Part shown: piece by piece, positions 13,131 to 21,721 of the stretch
Layout of the letters: the number at the start of each line of letters is the position of its first letter
Numbering within the stretch: position 1 is the stretch's first letter
Assembly (NCBI GenBank): GCA_026413225.1
Contig: CM048557.1
Span: forward strand, 46,383,371-46,447,370
Source: Otis tarda
Lineage: Eukaryota > Chordata > Aves > Otidiformes > Otididae
Length of the DNA: 64,000 nt
Direction of reading: 5' to 3'
The notes under the pieces: generated by a model
Told to the model about the DNA's origin: nothing
Seen by the model: the letters and a program-made list of their open reading frames with translations, nothing else
Databases searched by the model: none
Translations under genes and position numbers: made by a program

Positions 13131-13720
13131 TGACGTGCGGAAAACGGACTCCACAATCTGTAAGATTGTAAAGTAGGTATGTTTATTCAGCGCTGGGCGG
13201 CACGGGGGGTAGTCCCACCAAAATCGTGCGCGCCTGACGCGGTAGCCCACTGTAAATTTATACAACCAAGTGTTACATATACATAAAGTTCCATATTACG
13301 CCTATACATATGCATGACCTATCCCCGCTTCGTATTGAAATTAGTCCCAAGGGGTTATTTTAATAGACTCCTCCTGTCTGGGCTTGCGCAGTGCCTCCTG
13401 GTGGTGGTCGTCGGGGGTCGTGGGGATGAAGGCAGGTGACTCCTCTTCGTCACCGCTAGTAACCTTCTGTTCTTGCGTCGCCTCAGTAGTGCTCTGGTCC
13501 TTGTCCAAACCACAGTACCAGCTTCAGCTAGTTCTTTTTGGGGAGTTTCTAGATAAGGTCATAGGTCTCCTTGCTTCAAGCATAGTATATAATGCAAAAC
13601 ACTTAAGATTGGTAAATCATTAAACAAGAGGTTATGACAGCTGGGCTTTCTAAAAAAACCACATATATCATTTATTGTTTTACTTCTAATCTATTGTTTT
13701 ACTTCTAATCCCCTTTCTCA
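13131..13720 (-). repeat. 3' LTR of the provirus (left copy)
   Basis: A 590-bp terminal repeat bounded by TG and CA, identical by eye to 20703-21292. Reading leftward on the minus strand it holds U3, a TATA element (13262-13257), an AATAAA signal (13187-13182) and a short U5. Two tandem 19-bp copies of tattgttttacttctaatc (13673-13691, 13692-13710) lie at the outer end of U3. Confidence 0.95.
13182..13187 (-). terminator. LTR polyadenylation signal AATAAA
   Basis: TTTATT on the plus strand gives AATAAA on the provirus strand, about 70 bases downstream of the TATA element and about 50 from the LTR end. That is the layout expected at the R/U5 border. This copy, in the 3' LTR, would end proviral transcripts. 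The same signal occurs in the 5' LTR at 20754-20759. Confidence 0.7.
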
Positions 13721-13735
13721 GTCCCCCCTTTTCTC
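13721..13735 (-). other. Polypurine tract
   Basis: On the provirus strand the sequence just before the 3' LTR is cgagaaaaggggggac, with the purine run touching the LTR start. This is the standard primer site for plus-strand DNA synthesis. It sits a few bases downstream of the env stop. Confidence 0.85.
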
Positions 13736-13740
13736 GGAAA

Positions 13741-14934
13741 TTAGTAAATTCCTTTACTATCAATGTCCCTAAAATATTGGTTAGACTCCAATCTCTCTCG
13801 TAATTGGTTCCTTTTCCATTCACTGTAGGAAGTTTCCGTTCCTCTGAAACACCAAAATCCACAGCGGATGGCTATCCCAATGATCAAAAATAAAAAGGCA
13901 AGCGCAATAATTATTGTAAACAATTGTTTTAACCAGGCTAGATTGGGTAACCAGGATGTTAGTCTTTCCCATAAGTCAGAAAAACCCCAAGAAGTATTAT
14001 CTTGCGTTACTTTGTGTAAGATACCTACTTGTCTTCTAATTTCTTGGAGATCCTCAGTGATCCGCCCGCTTTGGTCTGCATACATGCAACAGTCCACATT
14101 AATCACTGTGCATACTCCCCCTTGTGAAGCTAGTAACAAATCTAAAGCCATGCCATTTTGTGACACTATTTTTGATAAATCAGTAACTTCTTCCTGGAGT
14201 GCTAGGATGGCATCAATGGTCTTATTTTCCATTGTTTCTATTACAGCCGAGATATTTATTATTGCCTTCTCCAATTCACTGACCCCTAGAAATGGGATGA
14301 ACCATCGTGCAAAACTATGAAAACTGGTCGGCCTGTCTATGAGAGGGTTATTTACAATTTCCCGTTTTCTCCGTAGAGAATAGGGTGTCACTTTGTCGAC
14401 AATAGTAATGTTGGGGATTAAACCTCCCAGAGTGCATGCTCCTTGCCATTTTAAGGGCAGGACTTTATGAGCCACTGTGCCACACAACCAATACCATCCT
14501 GTCCCTTGTGGCGTTGGGAGACCAGTGAAATTATTTTTCAAGAATTCAGGACCTATTCCAGTTACATTGAATGTTCTACTAGTGTTGCAGTTCAAATGTT
14601 CTCCCACAAACACTCCTCCTTCATCTGAGCTTACTAAACAGCTATCTTTCGATTCACTGAATCCTTCAATAGTTACCTTCAATTCTTTCCCCCACTTGGC
14701 CGGAGGGTCTGTATTTAAACTGTCCCAATGGGAACTTCTCCAGGGATTAGGGTTTGATAGTGGGATACCGATTAATGGGAGTTCATAACCGGAGTGCCTT
14801 GGCATCTGGGTACAAATCCAACAATCTGTTTTGTTCAAAATTTTGGTGATATTTTGAATCACTTGGACATACCAGTTTTCTCGCCAGGCCGCTGTGTTTG
14901 TTACCTGTAAAATTATCAGAATCGTAGTCCACAT
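13741..14934 (-). CDS. env: Endogenous retroviral Env, compact gamma-type
   Basis: A 397-residue envelope precursor, open from end to end. Residues 1-16 look like a signal peptide. C38-W-I-C41 is the SU CXXC motif that gamma-type Env uses for its disulfide link to TM. A WYWLCG block at about 147-152 is typical of the SU carboxy end. A furin-type RRKR is at 188-191. In TM a heptad-rich region precedes a segment at about 258-274, in the position of the family's so-called immunosuppressive domain. The CX6CC motif follows (C275, C282, C283), then a membrane span at about 338-356 and a roughly 40-residue tail. The oddity is length: SU is only about 190 residues, while gammaretroviral SU usually has 350-450, so the N-terminal receptor-binding domain seems absent. 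The ATG lies one base after the pol stop in another frame. A spliced mRNA is expected but no splice sites were assigned. Confidence 0.93.
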   Translation of the reverse strand: MWTTILIILQVTNTAAWRENWYVQVIQNITKILNKTDCWICTQMPRHSGYELPLIGIPLSNPNPWRSSHWDSLNTDPPAKWGKELKVTIEGFSESKDSCLVSSDEGGVFVGEHLNCNTSRTFNVTGIGPEFLKNNFTGLPTPQGTGWYWLCGTVAHKVLPLKWQGACTLGGLIPNITIVDKVTPYSLRRKREIVNNPLIDRPTSFHSFARWFIPFLGVSELEKAIINISAVIETMENKTIDAILALQEEVTDLSKIVSQNGMALDLLLASQGGVCTVINVDCCMYADQSGRITEDLQEIRRQVGILHKVTQDNTSWGFSDLWERLTSWLPNLAWLKQLFTIIIALAFLFLIIGIAIRCGFWCFRGTETSYSEWKRNQLRERLESNQYFRDIDSKGIY

Positions 14935-14935
14935 T

Positions 14936-17900
14936 CTATCTTTTTAATTTGATTTTTAGCGGCCCTTGAATTTCAGAAGTCCAAAGCTTCTGTGGTGACT
15001 TCTTTACTCGAGTATGGTGAATCCAAGCGTTCTGTTCCTTAATCTTAATAGCTGTAAAGGAGGTGAGGAGTACCTGGTATGGTCCTTCCCACTGTGGTTC
15101 CAAGGTTTTTCCTGCAAGAGACTTTACATATACATAATCTCCAGGTTGTATATCATGCACAGGTTCATCTAGACCTCTTCCCCGGGTTCCAATTACATGC
15201 TTTCCAATTCTATTGAGCTGTTTGCTCAATGCCACCATGTAGGAAGTCATAATTTCATCCCCAGCTTGCATGGACATCCCCTTCTGTATCCCATAGGGTC
15301 GTCCATACAAAATTTCAAAGGGACTCAGTCCTTCCTTTGCCCTTGGTCTTGTTCGTATACGCAAAAGGGCTAAAGGAAGAGACTGAGGCCACGTTAAGTT
15401 TGCTTCTTGTCCCAATTTCACAATTTGCTGTTTGATTAAGTGGTTCATTTTCTCCACTTGGCCACTCGACTGAGGGCGATACGGGGTATGAAGTTGCCAA
15501 TCTATACCCAAATGGTGGCTGATTTGTTGTACTACTTTTGAGACAAAATGTGGTCCCCTATCAGAGGATATCGTTGCTGGAACCCCAAAACGTGGTATTA
15601 TCTCTTGTACCAATACTTTAGTTACCTCCCGAGCTTTAGCTGTTCTAGTTGGGAATGCTTCTGGCCAACCTGAAAAGGTATCAGTTAATACCAGCAGATA
15701 TCGATACCCCCCTTTTCTTGGAAGTTCTGTAAAATCAACCTGCCATTGTTGTCCAGGCACGTTGCCTTTCCCAATCTGGCCCATTTCTGGTTTGGGGGTA
15801 TTTTTAGGGTTAGTCTGGAGGCAAAGGTCACACCGTTGAGTCACCTGTCTCACCGTGGTATATAAATTTCTAGCCACAATTTCTCTTATTAAATGTTTAT
15901 ACAGAGCCTCTGTTCCCCAATGCCTCTTCCTATGTTCTTCCCGTATCAAGTGCCACAGTAAACAAGAGGGAATAATTAGTCTTCCCTGTGGGGTATAAGC
16001 CCACCCCTCTTCATTATATGACCCTTCCAGGTCTGTGATAAGTTTTTGATCTTCCTTAGTATATTCTGGCTTACCTTCTAGAGAGATTTGCCTATCAGGA
16101 ATTAGAGCCCCTTCTATTCTCACCTTTATTTTGGCCACTTGTTTTGCCTCTCTGTCCGCCAGCTCATTCCCTTTCTCCAAATCGGAGCTCACTCTCTGGT
16201 GTGCCTTAATATGCATAATTGCCACTTTCTCAGGGAGCTGGACAGCTTCTAATAGCTTCAGAATTTCTTCTGCATGTTTGATATTTTTTCCTTGGGAGTT
16301 CAATAGTCCTCTTTCTTTCCAGATTGCTCCATGTGCGTGGACAACTCCGAAGGCATATTTTGAGTCTGTATAAATGTTCACAACTTTGTCCTGAGCCAGT
16401 TCCAAGGCGCGAGTTAGGGCAATTATTTCTGCCTTCTGTGCAGAAGTGTTCATGGGCAAAGGCCCTGATTCTATTACCTGTTGGCTGGTAGTAATGGCAT
16501 ATCCCACATGTCGATTGCCATTTAAGACATAACTGCTCCCATCTGTGAACCAGTTTTCCCCATTTTCCATGGGGCTATCCTTCAGGTCTGGGCGGCTTGC
16601 ATATGTTGCTTCGATAGTTTCCAAACACTCATGGTGCACTGGTTCTCCTGTGTTCCCGCTGAGAAAAGAAGCTGGGTTGACAATGTTAGTGACCACGATT
16701 TCCACATCATCCTGTTCTACTAATACGGCTTGATATCTCAGGAATCTTTGTGGAGAGAGCCAGTGTCCACCTTTTGCTTCCAGTACTGCTGATACTGTAT
16801 GAGACACCAAAACAGTCATTTTCTGGCCCAGAGTAAACTTTCGGGCTTCCTGTATGTTCAGTATCACAGCTGCAACCGCCCGTAGGCATCCAGGCCAACC
16901 CTTTGCAGTGGCGTCTAACTGCTTAGAGAGGTAGGCAACTGCCCGTCGATATGGGCCCAGATCTTGTGCTAATATTCCCAGGGCAATGCCCTGCTTCTCA
17001 TGGGAGAAAAGAAGAAACGGCTTACTCACATCTGGGAGTCCTAAGGCCGGGGCCGACATCAAAGCCTTTTTCAGTAGTTCAAAGGCTCGTTCGGTCTCCC
17101 TGTTCCACTCAAGGTGCTTCTGCTCAGTGGCTGTCAAAGCATACAGTGGTTTAACAAGCAGTCCATAATTATAGATCCACAATCGGCACCACCCGGTCAT
17201 TCCCAGAAAAGTCCGTAACTCCTTTACTGTCTGAGGTCTCTGAGTTTGGCATATTGCCTCTTTGCGGGCCTGTCCCAAAGTTCTCTTCCCCGCACTAATT
17301 TCATAGCCCAAATAATTCACTTTACGTTGCATTACCTGGGCTTTCTTCTTGGAGACACGGTATCCCTGGAGTCCCAAGAAATTCAGCAGACTCACCGTCC
17401 ATGCCATGCAGTCTTCCTCTGTTTTGGTGGCAATCAGGATATCATCCACATACTGCAACAATTTTCCTTCCTCAGATGGGGTTTCCCAAGATTCTAAGTC
17501 TTTTGCAAGCTGTTTGCCAAAGATGGTAGGACTATTTTTAAATCCTTGTGGCAACACCGTCCAAGTGAGCTGGGTTTTCCGACCACTTTTAGGGTTTTCC
17601 CATTCGAACGCAAACAATTTTTGACTGGCTTCATGGAGAGGGAGGCAAAAGAAAGCATCCTTCAAATCTAAGACAGTAAACCAAATTAGTTCAGGTGTTA
17701 ACACGGTCAGCAGGGTATATGGATTTGCCACTACTGGGTAAAGGTCTTCCGTTATCTTATTTACCGCCCGTAAGTCCTGGACCACCCGATATGACCCATC
17801 AGGTTTCCGGACGGGTAATATAGGGGTATTGAATTCTGACTCACACTCCTTTAATAGTCCTAACTGTAGAAATTTTTCTATCACCGGCTGGATTCCTTCT

Positions 17901-18457
17901 CTATCTTCCTTCTTTAGGGGATATTGTTTAATTCTTACCGGTCGTTGGCCTTCCTTGACCTTAACTTCGACAGGTGGAGCACTTTTCGCTCTTCCAGGTG
18001 CATCGGTAGCCCATACCCCAGGGTACACTTGGTTTAGGATTTCTTCACTAATTTTTCCTTCTGAGGGGAGACTGGTTAAGGTTAGACTCAATATCTGAAT
18101 ATATTGTTGATCTTTTACCTCCAGAGTAATTTCTCCTTTTTCAAATATAATCTTTGCTCCCAATTGTTCCAATAGATCCCTTCCCAAAAGTGCTTTCGGG
18201 GAGTTGGGCATATATAAAAATTTGTGGATGCCCCATTGTTTTCCCAATTTGTATTTTAGAGGCTTACAAAAATATGCCTTTTCACTTTGGCCAGTCGCTC
18301 CTTTTACCATGACATAATCATCTCCCAGGGGCATCAAAGCTTGATTTAGAACCGAATATGTTGCCCCTGTATCTACTAAGAATTCTACTTGTTGTTGTTT
18401 TTCCCCTAGCTTAATTATAACCAGTGGGTCCGCTAGGGTAGACTCCCCAGGTTCCCG
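14936..18457 (-). CDS. pol: Endogenous retroviral Pol (protease, RT, RNase H, integrase)
   Basis: One open frame continuing directly after the gag stop. The first in-frame Met is at 18337, but protease coding begins before it: the aspartyl motif DTGA is at 18373-18362. Numbering from that Met, RT has LDLKDAFF near 222-229, LPQGF near 262 and the catalytic YVDD at 296-299. RNase H has TDGS at 598-601, an AE at 636-637, TDSK near 657 and NELADRE near 724-730. Integrase has an N-terminal HHCC zinc site (about 797-839), the DDE residues in VDF, SSDRG and VEKMN (about 868, 926, 962) and a C-terminal GPY/F module (WEGPYQV near 1083). Total length is about 1173 codons, normal for the class. No internal stop or frameshift is present. 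Production probably depends on reading through the UGA at 18458-18460. Confidence 0.95.
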   Translation of the reverse strand, partial: REPGESTLADPLVIIKLGEKQQQVEFLVDTGATYSVLNQALMPLGDDYVMVKGATGQSEKAYFCKPLKYKLGKQWGIHKFLYMPNSPKALLGRDLLEQLGAKIIFEKGEITLEVKDQQYIQILSLTLTSLPSEGKISEEILNQVYPGVWATDAPGRAKSAPPVEVKVKEGQRPVRIKQYPLKKEDREGIQPVIEKFLQLGLLKECESEFNTPILPVRKPDGSYRVVQDLRAVNKITEDLYPVVANPYTLLTVLTPELIWFTVLDLKDAFFCLPLHEASQKLFAFEWENPKSGRKTQLTWTVLPQGFKNSPTIFGKQLAKDLESWETPSEEGKLLQYVDDILIATKTEEDCMAWTVSLLNFLGLQGYRVSKKKAQVMQRKVNYLGYEISAGKRTLGQARKEAICQTQRPQTVKELRTFLGMTGWCRLWIYNYGLLVKPLYALTATEQKHLEWNRETERAFELLKKALMSAPALGLPDVSKPFLLFSHEKQGIALGILAQDLGPYRRAVAYLSKQLDATAKGWPGCLRAVAAVILNIQEARKFTLGQKMTVLVSHTVSAVLEAKGGHWLSPQRFLRYQAVLVEQDDVEIVVTNIVNPASFLSGNTGEPVHHECLETIEATYASRPDLKDSPMENGENWFTDGSSYVLNGNRHVGYAITTSQQVIESGPLPMNTSAQKAEIIALTRALELAQDKVVNIYTDSKYAFGVVHAHGAIWKERGLLNSQGKNIKHAEEILKLLEAVQLPEKVAIMHIKAHQRVSSDLEKGNELADREAKQVAKIKVRIEGALIPDRQISLEGKPEYTKEDQKLITDLEGSYNEEGWAYTPQGRLIIPSCLLWHLIREEHRKRHWGTEALYKHLIREIVARNLYTTVRQVTQRCDLCLQTNPKNTPKPEMGQIGKGNVPGQQWQVDFTELPRKGGYRYLLVLTDTFSGWPEAFPTRTAKAREVTKVLVQEIIPRFGVPATISSDRGPHFVSKVVQQISHHLGIDWQLHTPYRPQSSGQVEKMNHLIKQQIVKLGQEANLTWPQSLPLALLRIRTRPRAKEGLSPFEILYGRPYGIQKGMSMQAGDEIMTSYMVALSKQLNRIGKHVIGTRGRGLDEPVHDIQPGDYVYVKSLAGKTLEPQWEGPYQVLLTSFTAIKIKEQNAWIHHTRVKKSPQKLWTSEIQGPLKIKLKR

Positions 18458-18460
18458 TCA
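18458..18460 (-). promoter_or_regulatory. In-frame UGA between gag and pol, likely readthrough site
   Basis: The gag stop is UGA followed by CGG, and pol continues in the same frame without another stop. Gammaretroviruses join Gag and Pol by suppressing one stop, usually UAG with a downstream pseudoknot. UGA-CGG is a leaky context known from some plant virus readthrough signals. No frameshift is needed here because both genes share a frame. I have not folded the downstream RNA, so a stimulatory structure is not shown. Confidence 0.7.
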
Positions 18461-19918
18461 GTCTTCCATCACATTAGCTATCCTCGCGTTCGCCGGGATC
18501 CTCCGGCCTTCTCTCTTATTCCTTGGGCATTCCTTTCTCCAGTGGCCAAAGCCCTTGCACCTTGCACACTGATCTTTTTCCAACCCCAACCGAGGCTGAT
18601 TTCGTCTACCTCTCCATTCCCCATCTCCCTGAACAACAGCCACCAATCTTCTTTGTCCCTGCCGATATCCTTCTTCTCTATTACTAAACACTCTCCAAGC
18701 CTCATCCAGCAATATCTCTAAATTCCTGCTTTCCGCAGGACGTAACTTTTGAAGCTTTCGTCTTATGTCCCCCGTAGACTGACCCAGGAATAAAGAGACT
18801 AATTGTTGCACCCCTACCTCAGACCCCGGGTCCAGCGGCGTACTACGACGCATCACATCCCTCAGTCGATCCAGGAATTCAGATGGAGACTCGGAAGGAC
18901 CTTGTTTAATCGCATATAAAGCTGACCAATTTATAGTCTTGGGGATTGCCCGTTCCATCCCCTTCGAAATCCACTCCTGATATTCCTGCAATCTTTCCAT
19001 ATGTACTGACCTGTTTACCTCCCATTTCGGGTCTTGAAGGGGGAAGTGTTCCTTAACATCTCCCCCAGTAATTTTATAATGATCTTCGGCTAGATTCCCT
19101 GCCGCTTTTAAAATCAATTGCTTCTCCGTTTCAGTCATGTATTCTAATAGCAGTTGTATATCTTTCCAGTCCGGATTGTGTTGTTTTACGATGAACTGGA
19201 AATGTTTGGCCACACTTACCGGATCGCTTCTGTAATCTTTCGCAATTTTTCTCCACTCTGCCAAGTCAGCGGTGGAGAAAGGTACTTTAATTAACATTGT
19301 TCCGCCATCCGGCCCCACCGCCTCCCGGAGGGGTGCTTGTAAAATTGTTGGAGCAGATTTCTGTCTAGTACGGGAAGATACAGGGCTATCGGGGGGATTT
19401 GATGTCCCTTCCGAGTCTGCGTCCTGGTCCTGTGATCGGGGGGGAGGTTTAAACAAATCATTTAAATCTTGTTCTGGAACTTGGCGTACTTTATCTGCCC
19501 TCGTACACCTCTGCCCAATGCTGCATGCTGAACAGCACCTTTTTAATCTGCCCCCACCCCCCTTGTTTTCCCGTTCGAGTGCGAGTACCATAGGGTCCTG
19601 CGGGGGTATCATCCCACAGTCCCTTTGCCACTCTGGGTGATTTCGTAGGGTGAAAAACATATCTGCATATGACACCTCATCCCATTTCCCTTCTCTTCTA
19701 AGAAACAACATAAGCTGCAACAAAGTATTGTAATCCAACGTTCCATTAAACGGCCACTTGACTTCGCCCTCTAACTTATACAATGGCCACCACTGATTGC
19801 AATATTTAATAAGAGTCTTTTTACTTTCCGTACTTCCACCCCCAGCAATATCTTTCCAGTGGGCGAGTATGCAGCCCAGGGGGCTTTTCCTTAATATTTC
19901 CCCTTGAGTGTTACCCAT
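18458..19918 (-). CDS. gag: Endogenous retroviral Gag polyprotein
   Basis: 486 residues. The start MGN, with a strong AAAATGG context, predicts N-terminal myristoylation. Residues 1-100 resemble gammaretroviral matrix (GCILAHWKDI and WWPLYKLEG blocks). A Pro/Ser-rich linker at about 155-195 stands where p12 would be. Capsid starts near 200, with VPFSTADLAEWRK at 212-224 and a major homology region at about 339-356 (QGPSESPSEFLDRL). A single CCHC zinc knuckle is at 451-464. Two oddities: a small Cys cluster at about 128-138 (CCSACSIGQRC) between matrix and linker, and no plain PPPY, PTAP or YPXL late motif (only PPPR near 158). A hairpin-prone cctctgaaagagg lies just upstream of the ATG at 19929-19941. 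Confidence 0.94.
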   Translation of the reverse strand: MGNTQGEILRKSPLGCILAHWKDIAGGGSTESKKTLIKYCNQWWPLYKLEGEVKWPFNGTLDYNTLLQLMLFLRREGKWDEVSYADMFFTLRNHPEWQRDCGMIPPQDPMVLALERENKGGGGRLKRCCSACSIGQRCTRADKVRQVPEQDLNDLFKPPPRSQDQDADSEGTSNPPDSPVSSRTRQKSAPTILQAPLREAVGPDGGTMLIKVPFSTADLAEWRKIAKDYRSDPVSVAKHFQFIVKQHNPDWKDIQLLLEYMTETEKQLILKAAGNLAEDHYKITGGDVKEHFPLQDPKWEVNRSVHMERLQEYQEWISKGMERAIPKTINWSALYAIKQGPSESPSEFLDRLRDVMRRSTPLDPGSEVGVQQLVSLFLGQSTGDIRRKLQKLRPAESRNLEILLDEAWRVFSNREEGYRQGQRRLVAVVQGDGEWRGRRNQPRLGLEKDQCARCKGFGHWRKECPRNKREGRRIPANARIANVMED

Positions 19919-20681
19919 TTTATATTTCCTCTGAAAGAGGGTTTCAGTGATCAGCTAACTATTTAACTCCTCCACACCACACTTACAATCAATCACTCAG
20001 CCACACTCTCTTACTAACAACCATACAGCACAGGGATCCCTCATTCACACCATTCTTTAAAGCAGCTGCAAGATGGTTGCAAAAACAAACCCACTTACTG
20101 ATGTTAAACTATCTCCAAAATCCGGATCAAAGAGGCCCGCTTACCCTTCTCCTGCTTCTCATATACCGATCATCAGCAGGTCCGTCCTGGCTCCCAGCAA
20201 TGGGATGCAGCGGTTACCTCGGACTCGCTCGATCTACCCCCAAGATCGCTAGCGGCCGCTCTATCGGTCAGCGAGTCCCCAATTGGAGCCCCAAACCAAG
20301 ATCACAAGAGGCCCGCTTACCCTTCTCCTGCTTCTCATGTACCGATCATCAGCAGGTCCGTCCTGGCTCCCAGCAATGGGATGCAGCGGTTACCTCGGAC
20401 TCACCCGATCAGTGAGTCCCTGGAGCCCCAAACCAATGGGTACCCAACCAACGGGGACTATGCTGCACGCCAGACGTCTCTGCGCGATTTACCAGCTGCC
20501 CCGGCCACGCGTACGACTTACAGGCCCCTACCATTAAACATACCGTTTAATCCGCGGCTTCAGGAGGTCGTTGTCTGCTCCCGTGGTGAGCGGCTGGCAG
20601 CGGAGGCTCCTCCGAGGAAAGTGCTCGGGGCGCGCCTAGGAGAGTCCGCTCCACAGTCGGTCCCGCAGCCGAGCAGAGAGG
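19919..20681 (-). other. Proviral 5' leader
   Basis: About 760 bases between the primer site and gag, long for a simple retrovirus. It should contain the packaging signal and a splice donor, but I cannot assign either with confidence. It includes the 96-bp duplication described separately. The part next to the primer site is GC-rich and the part next to gag AT-rich. No long open frame is evident on the provirus strand. Confidence 0.7.
20131..20402 (-). repeat. Direct duplication of 96 bp in the proviral leader
   Basis: The segment 20131-20226 recurs at 20307-20402 with a single visible difference (cata versus catg near 20160 and 20336). A shorter shared piece, ggagccccaaacca, occurs at about 20285 and 20425, so the unit was probably larger and one copy was trimmed. 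With only two copies it is not a CRISPR-like array. Duplications in retroviral leaders can double dimerisation or packaging elements, but function here is inference. Confidence 0.85.
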
Positions 20682-20699
20682 CTCCTGGCTGGCTCGCCA
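20682..20699 (-). other. Primer-binding site for tRNA-Arg
   Basis: On the provirus strand TGGCGAGCCAGCCAGGAG starts three bases inside the 5' LTR. Its complement is the 3' end of the vertebrate tRNA-Arg(ACG) including CCA, 18 of 18 as I recall that tRNA. This would prime minus-strand DNA synthesis. It excludes the tRNA-Trp primer of alpharetroviruses and differs from the tRNA-Pro primer common in gammaretroviruses. Confidence 0.88.
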
Positions 20700-20702
20700 A
20701 AC

Positions 20703-21292
20703 TGACGTGCGGAAAACGGACTCCACAATCTGTAAGATTGTAAAGTAGGTATGTTTATTCAGCGCTGGGCGGCACGGGGGGTAGTCCCACCAAAATCGTG
20801 CGCGCCTGACGCGGTAGCCCACTGTAAATTTATACAACCAAGTGTTACATATACATAAAGTTCCATATTACGCCTATACATATGCATGACCTATCCCCGC
20901 TTCGTATTGAAATTAGTCCCAAGGGGTTATTTTAATAGACTCCTCCTGTCTGGGCTTGCGCAGTGCCTCCTGGTGGTGGTCGTCGGGGGTCGTGGGGATG
21001 AAGGCAGGTGACTCCTCTTCGTCACCGCTAGTAACCTTCTGTTCTTGCGTCGCCTCAGTAGTGCTCTGGTCCTTGTCCAAACCACAGTACCAGCTTCAGC
21101 TAGTTCTTTTTGGGGAGTTTCTAGATAAGGTCATAGGTCTCCTTGCTTCAAGCATAGTATATAATGCAAAACACTTAAGATTGGTAAATCATTAAACAAG
21201 AGGTTATGACAGCTGGGCTTTCTAAAAAAACCACATATATCATTTATTGTTTTACTTCTAATCTATTGTTTTACTTCTAATCCCCTTTCTCA
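20703..21292 (-). repeat. 5' LTR of the provirus (right copy)
   Basis: 590 bp, TG...CA, identical by eye to 13131-13720. It is the promoter copy: transcription would run leftward from about 20800 through the leader and gag. Its U3 side faces the CIPC promoter. The 19-bp U3 tandem is at 21245-21263 and 21264-21282. Confidence 0.95.
20829..20834 (-). promoter_or_regulatory. LTR TATA box
   Basis: TTTATA on the plus strand reads TATAAA on the provirus strand, the only good TATA in the LTR. It lies about 70 bases upstream of the AATAAA signal, giving a short R. The start site is expected about 25-30 bases downstream, near 20800. The identical element in the 3' LTR is at 13257-13262. Confidence 0.65.
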
Positions 21293-21296
21293 CTTG
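21293..21296. repeat. Target-site duplication, right copy (CTTG)
   Basis: It matches 13127-13130 and marks the right boundary of the insertion. Host sequence resumes as the left edge of the CIPC CpG island. Confidence 0.75.
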
Positions 21297-21573
21297 CGCA
21301 CCAGGAGCTGCCCGCTCCCACCTCACACCAGTTCCCACTGCAGTCGAGGGCCTGTGGTAAGGGCTCCTGATCTCCACCTGCCCTCGCTGGCCCCCGGAGG
21401 TCCCTGCCCTCCCGCCTGCGCTCCCTATGAGGCGCGTAGGCCCCGGGCACCACGACGCCAGGCGAAGCCTCCGTCACTCGCTGCGCGAGGACGGCCAACA
21501 ACTGTCACAACGGCCGCGGCGCACGCGCGCTGCAAGCACAGACCGCAGCGGGCAGGCGCAAGGCAGCCTTGCT

Positions 21574-21585
21574 GTGCGCATGTGC
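21574..21585 (+). promoter_or_regulatory. NRF1-like site
   Basis: TGCGCATGTGCA is close to the NRF1 consensus YGCGCAYGCGCR and sits in the CIPC CpG-island promoter, 90 bases upstream of a perfect copy. Confidence 0.5.
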
Positions 21586-21612
21586 AGCGAATGGAGCTTG
21601 GCGCGCAAAGTT

Positions 21613-21623
21613 CCACTTCCGGG
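21613..21623 (+). promoter_or_regulatory. ETS/GABP-like site
   Basis: CCACTTCCGGG matches the ETS-family core typical of TATA-less CpG promoters. It lies between the two NRF1-like sites, close to the likely start of transcription. Confidence 0.5.
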
Positions 21624-21672
21624 CTGAGCTCGTCTAGCCGGTGAGAGAGGTTCGTGCTCCATGGTAGGGTGT

Positions 21673-21684
21673 CGCGCATGCGCG
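21673..21684 (+). promoter_or_regulatory. Palindromic NRF1 site CGCGCATGCGCG
   Basis: A perfect 12-base palindrome containing the full NRF1 core GCGCATGCGC, about 40 bases before the putative first-exon donor. If transcription starts near 21640 it lies just inside exon 1, a common position for NRF1 sites. Confidence 0.6.
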
Positions 21685-21721
21685 GCCCGGCGAGGTTGGA
21701 GCTGTGGCGGCCCGCACCCAG

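Larger units (their letters stand above)
13131..21292 (-). mobile_element. Full-length class I (gammaretrovirus-like) endogenous provirus
   Basis: The order on the minus strand is 5' LTR, tRNA-Arg primer site, leader, gag, in-frame UGA, pol, env, polypurine tract, 3' LTR, 8162 bp in all. Class I features are the single CCHC zinc knuckle in Gag, gag and pol in one frame separated by one stop, CX6CC in the Env transmembrane subunit, and a 4-bp target duplication. All three genes are open over their whole length and the enzymatic motifs are present. The two 590-bp LTRs compared line by line show no difference, so insertion is very recent on an evolutionary scale. This is a viral relic in a host genome. 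Whether any product is made or functional cannot be judged from sequence alone. Confidence 0.95.

Noticed and set aside
13384-13623. 79-codon frame in each LTR on the plus strand
   Set aside because: It runs antisense to the provirus and is identical in both copies only because the LTRs are identical. There is no sign of coding use.
13868-19640. Plus-strand frames opposite gag, pol and env
   Set aside because: They are shadows of the real minus-strand proviral genes.
20131-20402. CRISPR-like array
   Set aside because: There are only two repeats, 96 bp long, in a retroviral leader of an animal genome.
13131-21292. Alpharetrovirus (ALV-like) identity
   Set aside because: The primer site is tRNA-Arg and not tRNA-Trp, the duplication is 4 and not 6 bp, Gag has one zinc knuckle, gag and pol are joined through a stop in frame, and Env has CX6CC.
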